Assembly: GCA_031553195.1 (NCBI GenBank)
Contig: JAVBLV010000095.1
Location: forward strand, 1 to 19,449
Source: JAVBLV01 sp031553195
GTDB lineage: Bacteria; Bacteroidota; Bacteroidia; Bacteroidales; P3
Reading direction: 5' to 3'
DNA: 19,449 bases
In this document: piece by piece, positions 13,903-19,449 of the stretch
Layout: each line of letters opens with the position of its first letter
How positions within the stretch are numbered: position 1 is the stretch's first letter
Made by a program: the position numbers and the translations under genes
The notes under the pieces: model-generated
What the model was told of the DNA's origin: nothing
Seen by the model: only the letters and a program-made list of their open reading frames with translations
The model's database searches: none

Positions 13903-14955
13903 ATGGAAACGGAAAGAAAAATATTTTACAAAGCATTTATCGAACGGGACCCTTCGTTTGAGGGCGTTTTCATCGTCGGCGTAAAAACGACCGGCATATT
14001 TTGCCGCCCTACCTGTCCGGCAAAACCCAAATTAGAAAACGTTGAATTTTTTCCTTCGGCAAAAGAAGCCATGCAGAATGGTTACAGACCGTGCAAAATA
14101 TGCAAACCCTTGGAAAAATTAGGGAATCCGCCTTCCAACATCAGCCGGTTATTGAAATATGTAGAAGATAATCCTACAGTCAAAATAAAGGATACCAATC
14201 TGAAAGATTTGGGTATGGAACCCAATCAAGTTCGTCGTTGGTTTTTGAAAAACTACAAACTGACATTCCACGCTTATCAAAGGATGTATCGAATAAATAA
14301 CGCTTTTCAACGTTTTCGGTCAGGCCAAAGCGTAACGGATATTGCATACGAATCGGGTTATGACTCTTTAAGCGGATTCAATAACATGTTCAAGAGTATT
14401 ATCGGAACTTCTCCCTTTCATAGTAAAAATAAACGGATTATCAATCTCGCCCGTATCGAAACGGATTTGGGAAGCATGATAGCAGGCGCTACCGATAAGG
14501 GGATTTGCATGCTGGAGTTTGCCGATTGTAAACTGCTCGAAATGGAATTAAAGCAGTTGAGTGCCTCGTTGAAAGCGCCGCTTGTACAGGGCGATAATAT
14601 TTATTTCGGCGCGCTTCGGAAACAATTGGAACAATATTTTAAAGGAGAACTCAGGGTGTTTGATATCCCGCTGGATTTAGTAGGTACAGAGTTTCAAAAA
14701 CAGGTGTGGCTTGGGTTATTGCAAATACCCTATGGTTCTACCACAACCTATGCAAAACAAGCTGAACAATTGGACAAACCATCTGCCGTAAGAGCTGTTG
14801 CCAATGCGAATGGGAAAAATAAAATTTCCATTATTCTGCCTTGCCACAGGGTTATTGGTACGGATGGAACGCTGACCGGCTATGGCGGAGGAATCTGGAG
14901 AAAGAAAAAATTACTCGAACTTGAAATAGAGAATATTAAAAAGAATTTGTTTTAG
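13903..14955 (+). CDS. ada: Ada: bifunctional methyl-acceptor protein and AraC-type regulator
   Basis: 350 residues with all three Ada parts. Residues 1-70 form the zinc-binding methylphosphotriester domain with Cys34, Cys38, Cys64 and Cys67 (FCRPTCP and YRPCKICKP); Cys34 is the expected methyl acceptor, whose methylation switches Ada to an activator in E. coli. Residues about 75-165 form the AraC-type double helix-turn-helix (SVTDIAYESGYDSLSGFNNMFK). Residues about 175-350 are the O6-methylguanine methyltransferase with PCHR, Cys314. It therefore senses and repairs methylated DNA and probably regulates this cluster. Its stop codon overlaps that of the convergent alkD-like gene by two bases. 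Autoregulation is inferred from the family, and no operator was identified. Confidence 0.95.
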   Translation: METERKIFYKAFIERDPSFEGVFIVGVKTTGIFCRPTCPAKPKLENVEFFPSAKEAMQNGYRPCKICKPLEKLGNPPSNISRLLKYVEDNPTVKIKDTNLKDLGMEPNQVRRWFLKNYKLTFHAYQRMYRINNAFQRFRSGQSVTDIAYESGYDSLSGFNNMFKSIIGTSPFHSKNKRIINLARIETDLGSMIAGATDKGICMLEFADCKLLEMELKQLSASLKAPLVQGDNIYFGALRKQLEQYFKGELRVFDIPLDLVGTEFQKQVWLGLLQIPYGSTTTYAKQAEQLDKPSAVRAVANANGKNKISIILPCHRVIGTDGTLTGYGGGIWRKKKLLELEIENIKKNLF

Positions 14956-15659
14956 CATCTCACGCTTTTACGCTTAAAGCCCAAACGGTTTTTATCTTTT
15001 GCTTTTTGAATGGTTTCTGCAGCCAACGGAACGAAACAGGCTCCCTTTTCGGTAGTTACTTTTACTTCCCCGATTTTCTCGGCAACTTTCACGGCTTCCT
15101 CATGTAGCGGAAGATAAGAAACGCCCGTTGCAATAACAAAGCCGTTCATACTGTAACGAGTCCGGTTGGGTTGGTCATGAATGGTGTTGGCCACAATATC
15201 CAACATTGCTTTGATCTTTTCAGAGGAGAATTCGCCGTCGGGACGCGAGCCTAAAAGCCATTCGTAGCAAGCCCAACCTGCGGACATACGAAGCTCTTCG
15301 CCGCTTTTTATCCAACGGTCGGCAAGCGTTTGAGCAAAGTCGGTTTCGGCAAGGCTCGCTGCCACTACGTAATCGGACAACATGAAGAAATAGGCGGCAT
15401 CCATCCAACGGTCGAAATCGGCCTCCGTCATAACTTTTGGATCGGCAATCATCCCTGCAAAATACATGGCATCATAATTTCCGGTGGCATATAATTGTTC
15501 GGCCAACGCCTGATTCCGTTTTATCTTTTTGGCCAGCGGCCTCATGGACATGGTGGGAACACCCCAATGCGGTTCATGTACGCCATGCGCCCGGTAGATT
15601 TTCTTGGTCTGCTCGGTAGCGAGCGATTCCAACGTATGCATTATTTCTTCGAAAGTCAT
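14952..15659 (-). CDS. AlkD-like DNA alkylation repair protein (HEAT-like repeats)
   Basis: 235 residues, matching the DNA alkylation repair enzyme family (PF08713-type, AlkC/AlkD fold). It is an all-helical HEAT-like protein with segments such as MRPLAKKIKRNQALAEQLY, FAGMIADPKVMTEADFDRWM and SAGWACYEWLLGS. AlkD excises positively charged alkylpurines (7-methylguanine, 3-methyladenine) without flipping the base. This protein belongs to a branch with the VPTMSMRPLAKK pattern, and glycosylase activity is not proven for that branch. The ATG has a good AGGAG ribosome-binding site (15671-15667) and a TATCTTTG -7 box, so it has its own promoter. It converges on ada with overlapping stops, completing a four-gene alkylation repair island. 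Confidence 0.82.
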   Translation of the reverse strand: MTFEEIMHTLESLATEQTKKIYRAHGVHEPHWGVPTMSMRPLAKKIKRNQALAEQLYATGNYDAMYFAGMIADPKVMTEADFDRWMDAAYFFMLSDYVVAASLAETDFAQTLADRWIKSGEELRMSAGWACYEWLLGSRPDGEFSSEKIKAMLDIVANTIHDQPNRTRYSMNGFVIATGVSYLPLHEEAVKVAEKIGEVKVTTEKGACFVPLAAETIQKAKDKNRLGFKRKSVRC

Positions 15660-15666
15660 TTTCTTA

Positions 15667-15691
15667 CTCCTTTAGATTGAATACAAAGATA
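15667..15691 (-). promoter_or_regulatory. -7 element and ribosome-binding site of the alkD-like gene
   Basis: On the minus strand TATCTTTG (15691-15684) matches TAnnTTTG exactly, 24 bases before the ATG. AGGAG at 15671-15667 lies 7 bases before the ATG, an unusually good Shine-Dalgarno sequence for this phylum. No clear -33 element. Confidence 0.5.
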
Positions 15692-15715
15692 AATTTTTAA
15701 TCGAAATTCTTGATT

Positions 15716-15910
15716 TTATTTATGTTCCCAATATTCCAGTTGCGTTTTCTTTGGAAGCTTTTTCACCACTTCTTCCACCGAATGCCGGATCCAGTATTTT
15801 ACTGTTTCGTCGTCCATGTCGTCGTTGAGGGTAATACTGTTCCAATATTTTTTATTGAAATGCCAGGCCGCTTCCACAGAATGATAGCGTTCTCGTAAAT
15901 CGGGTGCATG
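15716..15910 (-). pseudogene. 3' part of an MmcQ/YjbR-family gene, cut by an insertion sequence
   Basis: The minus strand is open from about 15910 to a TAA at 15718-15716 and reads PDLRERYHSVEAAWHFNKKYW, then an acidic DDMDDETVKYWIRHSVEEVV segment and KLPKKTQLEYWEHK. The HFNKKYWNSI...IRHSVEEVVKKLPKK pattern is the C-terminal half of MmcQ/YjbR proteins (CyaY-like fold, often called DNA-binding). The first half (about 55 residues, with the start) is missing: the reading frame runs into the terminal inverted repeat of the ISKra4-like element at 15902. The missing half is not found on the other side of the element. Confidence 0.8.
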
Positions 15911-15920
15911 TCAAATTGCA

Positions 15921-16874
15921 TTACGCAGTTTTTTTAATGCACGCGACTAAAGTTTCCCATCGATTACTTTTTCTATATGCCCTGAGGTTGGCTATTCTCT
16001 GAGCTCCCCCTATCGACCATCTCTGTCCTGATAATTTTAACCTTTGCTGTATGACATTGCGATGAGCCGATTCAATAGAGCCTGAACCTATAAGATATCC
16101 TTTCTTAATAAAAGTCCCATATTTCATTCGCGTAATGTTATTTTCATAATATCCTGTTACCTCTTTCAAGGCCTTATCCATCTCATCTGTTTCAGAAGAA
16201 ATGTTCTTTAAGTCTTTTATTACTTCCTCCACCTCGTCCGATTTCAGACGTTGTTTTTGACAATCAATCCATTGCTGTCGCTCTTCGGGGTTTTTATAAG
16301 CTAAAGACGCATACGAACCAAGTTTTTCTATGGCATGATAGAAATCCAGAATCTGAACCGAATCGCCATAGAAATCTTCTACCCAATTCCATATCCACTT
16401 CGCTCCGTCGGCAATGAAAACTTTGTGTTTATAGGGCTCTATATAAGGCTCCAACTTCTTGCAGAATTCTTTATTATTCCCCAATGTGCATACATATAAA
16501 GACTCCATTATCTCTGTCCGGTTCTCTTGTATTTGAGCCCTTGAACTTTCTGTATAAATACGGCCAAGTTTCATCTCTTTCCAACCTTCTTCGAGGGTGT
16601 AAACCATCGAACCATCGGCGGTTATATAAACCGGTTCGCTGCATGTTTTGGGAACTACTAACGGAACCTGGGACATGTCTTGTTGATAATTTTCTTCTAT
16701 TGCTTCCAGTTTTTGACCATAATGTTCACTCAATCGTTGAATCTGTTTGCCTCCAATAGAGATCCCCAATAATTCTTGTAAAATCTCCCCCGCCTCTTCA
16801 AAAACTCTATCCTGTGCCAGCATACACATCAGTTCCTGCAACTTAGAACTGATGCCGAAGGCCTCTGTATGCAT
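15921..16874 (-). CDS. ISKra4-like transposase, catalytic reading frame (ORF B)
   Basis: 317 residues from the first ATG, but the frame stays open upstream to about 16927, adding LQTCFGKFEVNKNHVLC before that Met. Those residues look like real transposase sequence, so the frame is probably entered by -1 frameshifting from ORF A, giving about 399 residues. DDE candidates: Asp in ITADGSMVYTLEEGWKEMK, Asp in FIADGAKWIWNW or ILDFYHA, and Glu in YLIGSGSIESAHRNV. The tail QRLKLSGQRWSIGGAQRI then ANLRAYRKSNRW is characteristic of ISKra4-family enzymes. No Shine-Dalgarno sequence precedes the ATG at 16874, which supports expression as a fusion. The catalytic frame itself has no stop or visible damage. 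Confidence 0.85.
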   Translation of the reverse strand: MHTEAFGISSKLQELMCMLAQDRVFEEAGEILQELLGISIGGKQIQRLSEHYGQKLEAIEENYQQDMSQVPLVVPKTCSEPVYITADGSMVYTLEEGWKEMKLGRIYTESSRAQIQENRTEIMESLYVCTLGNNKEFCKKLEPYIEPYKHKVFIADGAKWIWNWVEDFYGDSVQILDFYHAIEKLGSYASLAYKNPEERQQWIDCQKQRLKSDEVEEVIKDLKNISSETDEMDKALKEVTGYYENNITRMKYGTFIKKGYLIGSGSIESAHRNVIQQRLKLSGQRWSIGGAQRIANLRAYRKSNRWETLVACIKKTA

Positions 16875-16894
16875 GCATAAGACATGGTTTTTGT

Positions 16895-17119
16895 TTACTT
16901 CGAATTTCCCAAAACAGGTCTGGAGTTTTTTTTATTACGGTTAACCGGTGTAGTGTCCAGGCTTTTGGATAGTATTATCCTGTTGATTTTCTGTGCCGCC
17001 TTGATGAATTCACTCTCATACTCATATCCATCGTCAATAGCGTCCTCTTTCTCAAGCCACAAATCCAATTCCTCGGATATGGCCGAAAGTATTGCTGTTT
17101 TAATAGCTCTCTTATCCAT
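16895..17119 (-). CDS. ISKra4-like transposase N-terminal frame (ORF A)
   Basis: 74 residues from the ATG at 17119 (MDKRAIKTAILS...); a TTG two codons upstream is a less likely start. It is an acidic helical N-terminal segment ending NRNKKNSRPVLGNSK. Just before its end the minus strand holds AAT AAA AAA AAC (A8 at 16933-16926), containing the canonical slippery heptamer A AAA AAC. A -1 shift there leads straight into ORF B. The two frames have the -1 relationship by coordinate arithmetic. It could instead be one gene broken by a homopolymer length change; the classical heptamer in the right phase favours programmed shifting. Confidence 0.7.
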   Translation of the reverse strand: MDKRAIKTAILSAISEELDLWLEKEDAIDDGYEYESEFIKAAQKINRIILSKSLDTTPVNRNKKNSRPVLGNSK

Positions 17120-17148
17120 ATGCAATTGATATTATGGGGTTATAATTG

Positions 17149-17178
17149 CAAAGGTAAGATTTTATCCAAAAAATGCAA
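17149..17178 (-). promoter_or_regulatory. Transposase promoter overlapping the right inverted repeat
   Basis: On the minus strand TTG (17178-17176, inside the terminal repeat) is followed after 19 bases by TACCTTTG (17156-17149), an exact Bacteroidota -33/-7 pair, 30 bases before the ORF A ATG. The element thus carries its own promoter, facing inward. Confidence 0.6.
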
Positions 17179-17193
17179 TTTGACATGCACCCA

Positions 17194-17226
17194 GTGCTGC
17201 AAGATGTAGGATACCTTGATGATTAA
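17194..17226 (+). pseudogene. Possible 3' tail of a gene cut by the insertion sequence
   Basis: Directly after the right end of the element, one plus-strand frame reads VLQDVGYLDD and then TAA (17224-17226). It looks like a protein C-terminus, which would mean that the right flank of the element is also a truncated gene, in the same direction as the TPR operon. Ten residues are too few to be sure. Confidence 0.25.
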
Positions 17227-17287
17227 AAAAACAAAATCACGGAAATCTCATCGAAATCAAAACCAATAAATTACCCATACCCAAACC

Positions 17288-18073
17288 ATGAAACAGATTT
17301 TGAAATCTCTTTTTATAACAACCATACTATTATGTAGTGGAATGGCATTATTCGCACAAGAAGAAAACTACATACAAGGGAAAAACTATGTACAACAAGG
17401 CGATGAATCTTTTACACGAGGGGAATATGAGCGCGCTGCAAAATTTTATAATCTTGCAAAAGAGATTGATAACGTAAATATTGGCGATAAATTGAAAACT
17501 GCCGAAAGTTGTAAAGCTTTTCTTGCTCAAGGCGATGATTTCTACTTTAACGAAAACTATGATAAAGCCAGAATGTGTTATCAATTTATTCTTGATGTCA
17601 ACCCTGTTGATGAGAATGTAAAAAAGCGTTTTGTTGCGTGTGAAAAGATGCTGAAAGCACGAGCACAAGAGAACCAAAAAAGACGGGAAGAGTCTAATAG
17701 ACTGATAGAAGAACAATCAAAAGAATTTGTGGAAATAAAAACATTAGGCGTTGCAGTTATAAAATCTGATGTAGGGACATATGGTACTTGGGCTACTGCT
17801 AATGACTTGTGCCAAAATTTAATTATTGGAGGATTCACAGATTGGCGACTACCTACAAAAGAAGAATTAATATCTATTTATTCTCAACGTAATAATCTAA
17901 ATATTTTCAATTTGCCTGTGTATGGTAGTGTTCCAAAATACTGGACAGATAAAAAGGATAAAACAGGGGGCTATTTTGTTGATTTTGAAGATGGATCTTA
18001 TCGTAGTTATAATGATAGATCTAAATTAAAATGCCGGTGTGTCCGAACATTGCCTAAAGACAAAACCCAATAA
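17288..18073 (+). CDS. Secreted TPR protein with C-terminal DUF1566-like domain
   Basis: 261 residues. A signal peptide (1-23, MKQILKSLFITTILL...ALFA, then QEENY) directs export. Residues 34-120 hold two TPR-like repeats (NYVQQGDESFTRGEYERAAK and AQGDDFYFNENYDKARMCYQ). A charged linker (122-148) follows. Residues about 150-255 form a DUF1566/Lcl-like domain with GFTDWRLPTKEELISIY, YWTDKKD, VDFEDGSYRSY and CRCVRT, an extracytoplasmic domain seen in many surface proteins of gut bacteria. The first 120 residues are a paralogue of the next gene, 12 bases downstream. No promoter was recognised between the insertion sequence and this gene, so the original promoter may have been lost with the upstream flank. 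Function unknown. Confidence 0.8.
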   Translation: MKQILKSLFITTILLCSGMALFAQEENYIQGKNYVQQGDESFTRGEYERAAKFYNLAKEIDNVNIGDKLKTAESCKAFLAQGDDFYFNENYDKARMCYQFILDVNPVDENVKKRFVACEKMLKARAQENQKRREESNRLIEEQSKEFVEIKTLGVAVIKSDVGTYGTWATANDLCQNLIIGGFTDWRLPTKEELISIYSQRNNLNIFNLPVYGSVPKYWTDKKDKTGGYFVDFEDGSYRSYNDRSKLKCRCVRTLPKDKTQ

Positions 18074-18085
18074 ATAGTCAAGACT

Positions 18086-18925
18086 ATGAAATATATTTTG
18101 AACCTCATTTTAGTAGTTGTTTTACTCTTATGCAATAGCATAACATTGTTTGCGCAGACAAACTATGTACAACAAGGCGACGAATATTTTGCTCGTGGAG
18201 ATTATGAACGTGCCATAAGAAACTACAACGTTGCAAAAGATCTAGAAAATATTAGCATTGATGATAAACTGAGCAATGCAGAAGCTTGTAAAACACTATT
18301 AAACAAAGGCAATGAGTACTTTTTTGCAGGGGAATACGCTTTCGCGAAATCATATTATCAACGTGTATTACAGCAAAATTCCTCAGATCCCAATATGGCA
18401 GGAAAAATTGCAGCCTGCGATAATGCTTTGCAGAACTCAAAAACCGATACCATTATTGTTGAAAAACCAACGCAACAAGGTACTGTAAAGCTACAAAACC
18501 AGGTGGGTGTTCCACTTGTGGCAGATGGTTATAAAATAATAAAGGCTGGTCAAGAAGTGTCTGAAAACGAGGTAAAAACCCTGCTTACCAATGCCAGTCA
18601 ATATAATTCTCTCGCTTTGTATGAAAAGGGATTGTCACAACACAATACAGCTATCATACTAAATTCGTTATCATTACTACCAATAACAGGGGGAGCATTG
18701 ACATTGCTGGCTCTTATAGAGTCTAAAAATCCTAATGGCATAATAATTACAAGTGCAAGTTTAGTTGCAGGAGGAGTTGCACTTATTGTTACTGGCGGAA
18801 TATTAAATTCCACTGCTAAGAAAAATATTAAAAAAGCTGTTTTAAAATATAATACCAAAGATTTTACAGCCAATCTTTCTTTTGGTATGACACTAAATGG
18901 CGTGGGATTCACTATCTTATTTTAA
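18086..18925 (+). CDS. Secreted/membrane TPR protein, paralogue of its upstream neighbour
   Basis: 279 residues. Signal peptide 1-23 (LLLCNSITLFA, then QTNYV). Residues 26-117 repeat the TPR region of the upstream gene position by position (NYVQQGDEYFARGDYERAIR; NKGNEYFFAGEYAFAKSYYQ). The C-terminal half is different: VKLQNQVGVPLVADG, GQEVSENEVKTLL and SLALYEKGLSQ, then two hydrophobic segments (about 189-210 and 218-240), AKKNIKKAVLKYNTK and a final LSFGMTLNGVGFTILF. Such a domain (short N-terminal motif, ALxLYxKG, two hydrophobic stretches, AVxxYN, aromatic C-terminus) recurs in Bacteroidota envelope proteins of unknown function. It lies in an operon with the truncated kinase 29 bases downstream. 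Confidence 0.75.
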   Translation: MKYILNLILVVVLLLCNSITLFAQTNYVQQGDEYFARGDYERAIRNYNVAKDLENISIDDKLSNAEACKTLLNKGNEYFFAGEYAFAKSYYQRVLQQNSSDPNMAGKIAACDNALQNSKTDTIIVEKPTQQGTVKLQNQVGVPLVADGYKIIKAGQEVSENEVKTLLTNASQYNSLALYEKGLSQHNTAIILNSLSLLPITGGALTLLALIESKNPNGIIITSASLVAGGVALIVTGGILNSTAKKNIKKAVLKYNTKDFTANLSFGMTLNGVGFTILF

Positions 18926-18954
18926 AAGCAAATATTGAAATATAACTATATAGT

Positions 18955-19111
18955 ATGAGTAATAATTCTACATTTCAAGTACCCGAGGAATATGAACCTT
19001 TAGGAAGTTTAGGGAGTGGTGGACAAGCCTCTGTTATTAAAGTCAAGCACAAGGAACATGGCTACTTTCGTGCTATCCGTAAATTAGATAAACATATCGA
19101 CAACGAAGAAA
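18955..19111 (+). pseudogene. N-terminal fragment of a Ser/Thr protein kinase, truncated
   Basis: An ATG at 18955 opens EEYEPLGSLGSGGQASVIKV, a glycine-rich nucleotide loop (LGSGGQASVIKV, residues 19-30), followed by FRAIRKLDKHIDNEE. This is the first two or three strands of a Hanks-type kinase. At about residue 53 (near 19111) similarity stops: the frame continues NYFLTSSLFFAMLIAHLI to a stop at 19194 with none of the expected alphaC helix, HRD or DFG motifs. The lysine of the usual AxK motif is Arg42 here, with Lys next to it. Third gene of the TPR operon; probably interrupted by the IS1634-like element that starts within the next 120 bases. Confidence 0.7.
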
Positions 19112-19449
19112 ATTATTTCCTGACTTCATCACTTTTCTTCGCCATGTTGATTGCGCATTTGATTATCAATAATATAGCAGATGAAAATGGGTGACTTTGG
19201 GTGACGCAAGCCGGGAAATCCGTATCTTTATGCCATGTTTGTACGCAAGAAAAAGAACAGGTCTGGCACTATCAGCGTAGTGGTGGTAAGCAAAGCCCAA
19301 GGCAAATTCAAAGAGGTAAGGAACTTCGGTACCGCTCTTTCAGATGAAGATGCAGAAGTTTTGTGCGAGGAAGCACTTTTTTGGATGCATACCCATGAAG
19401 GACAACAGATATTAGACTTCGATGATGCCAAGGGGCGTGAATTGGAAGA
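19112..19449 (+). mobile_element. Left part of an IS1634-like element (continues past window)
   Basis: From about 19112 the kinase homology ends, and from 19235 an IS1634-type transposase begins. The exact left end and its inverted repeat cannot be fixed because the right end is outside the window. The 120 bases before the transposase include a short direct repeat GGGTGACTTTGGGTGAC (19190-19206) and a TATCTTTA at 19223-19230 that may be the transposase -7 box. Confidence 0.5.
19235..19449 (+). CDS. IS1634-like transposase, N-terminal part (runs off the window)
   Basis: An ATG at 19235 opens a frame to the end of the window: 71 complete codons, MFVRKKKNRSGTISVVVVSK then GKFKEVRNFG and EEALFWMHTHEGQQ. 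The start MFVRKKxNxSGTxSVxVVxK and the following KxVxxFG is the usual N-terminus of IS1634-family (IS4-superfamily) transposases of Bacteroidota. The catalytic DDE residues would be further downstream, so activity cannot be assessed. The frame contains no stop. It is the probable cause of the truncation of the kinase gene. Confidence 0.8.
   Translation, partial: MFVRKKKNRSGTISVVVVSKAQGKFKEVRNFGTALSDEDAEVLCEEALFWMHTHEGQQILDFDDAKGRELE

Larger units (their letters stand above)
15902..17192 (-). mobile_element. ISKra4-like insertion sequence, complete, 1291 bp
   Basis: Bounded by perfect 21-bp terminal inverted repeats at 15902-15922 and 17172-17192, each starting GGGTGCATGTCAAATTG from the outside. 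The transposase is carried on the minus strand as two frames (16895-17119 and 15921-16874) joined across an A8 run. The stop codon of the second frame lies inside the left inverted repeat. A promoter overlaps the right inverted repeat. The bases just outside (CGTAAATC on the left, AGTGCTGC on the right) do not match, so no target duplication is visible. Left flank is a truncated mmcQ/yjbR gene, right flank a possible truncated gene tail. The family call rests on the transposase motifs. Confidence 0.88.

Noticed and set aside
1..19449. tRNA, rRNA, riboswitch or CRISPR features
   Set aside because: Reading both strands I found no cloverleaf, ribosomal sequence or repeat-spacer array that I could support.

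Overview
The window looks like the chromosome of a Bacteroidota (Bacteroidales-type) bacterium. Several genes are preceded by the TAnnTTTG -7 hexamer family used by the Bacteroidota primary sigma factor. Shine-Dalgarno sequences are mostly weak. The content (a GH92 alpha-mannosidase lipoprotein with chitobiase-like and F5/8 domains, a GH13 branching enzyme of the eukaryote-like type, IS1634-, IS4- and ISKra4-like elements, secreted TPR/DUF1566 proteins with a Ser/Thr kinase) is typical of that phylum. The DNA is AT-rich. I cannot name a genus.

Layout. 1-672 is a graveyard of mobile DNA: the 3' end of an IS4-like transposase, a broken integrase-core (DDE) transposase interrupted by GC-rich palindromic repeats, and a half copy of a hairpin MITE-like repeat. 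673-4227 (minus strand) is a compact run glgB - elbB - prmC (glycogen branching enzyme, ES1/DJ-1-superfamily glyoxalase-like protein, release-factor glutamine methyltransferase). 4486-5844 (minus) encodes a secreted protein with about 14 tandem 15-residue repeats and a beta-rich C-terminus. 5987-8911 (minus) is a GH92 mannosidase lipoprotein. 9137-10201 (minus) is lpxK (lipid A 4'-kinase). 10202-10904 is a long intergenic stretch holding a complete hairpin repeat. 10905-12236 (+) is an AAA_14/DUF4143 ATPase.

12597-15659 is a DNA alkylation-damage island: alkA, ogt and ada on the plus strand and a convergent alkD-like gene whose stop codon overlaps that of ada. Together they would cover N3-methylpurine excision, direct O6-methylguanine reversal, methylphosphotriester sensing with AraC-type regulation, and a second glycosylase fold.

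15716-17192 holds the 3' half of an mmcQ/yjbR-type gene cut by a complete 1.29-kb ISKra4-like element with 21-bp perfect terminal inverted repeats. Its transposase is split into two reading frames across an A-rich slippery sequence. No target duplication is visible, so the two flanks were probably brought together by a rearrangement. 17288-19120 is an operon of two paralogous secreted TPR proteins (same N-terminus, different C-terminal domains) and a Ser/Thr kinase cut after about 50 codons. 19235 to the end is the start of an IS1634-like transposase, probably the element that cut the kinase.

The least ordinary items are: the roughly 160-bp hairpin element in three copies; the -1 frameshift architecture of the ISKra4-like element; the duplicated TPR/kinase operon; the 15-residue-repeat surface protein; and an out-of-frame ATG plus A8 run in front of a TTG-started lpxK.
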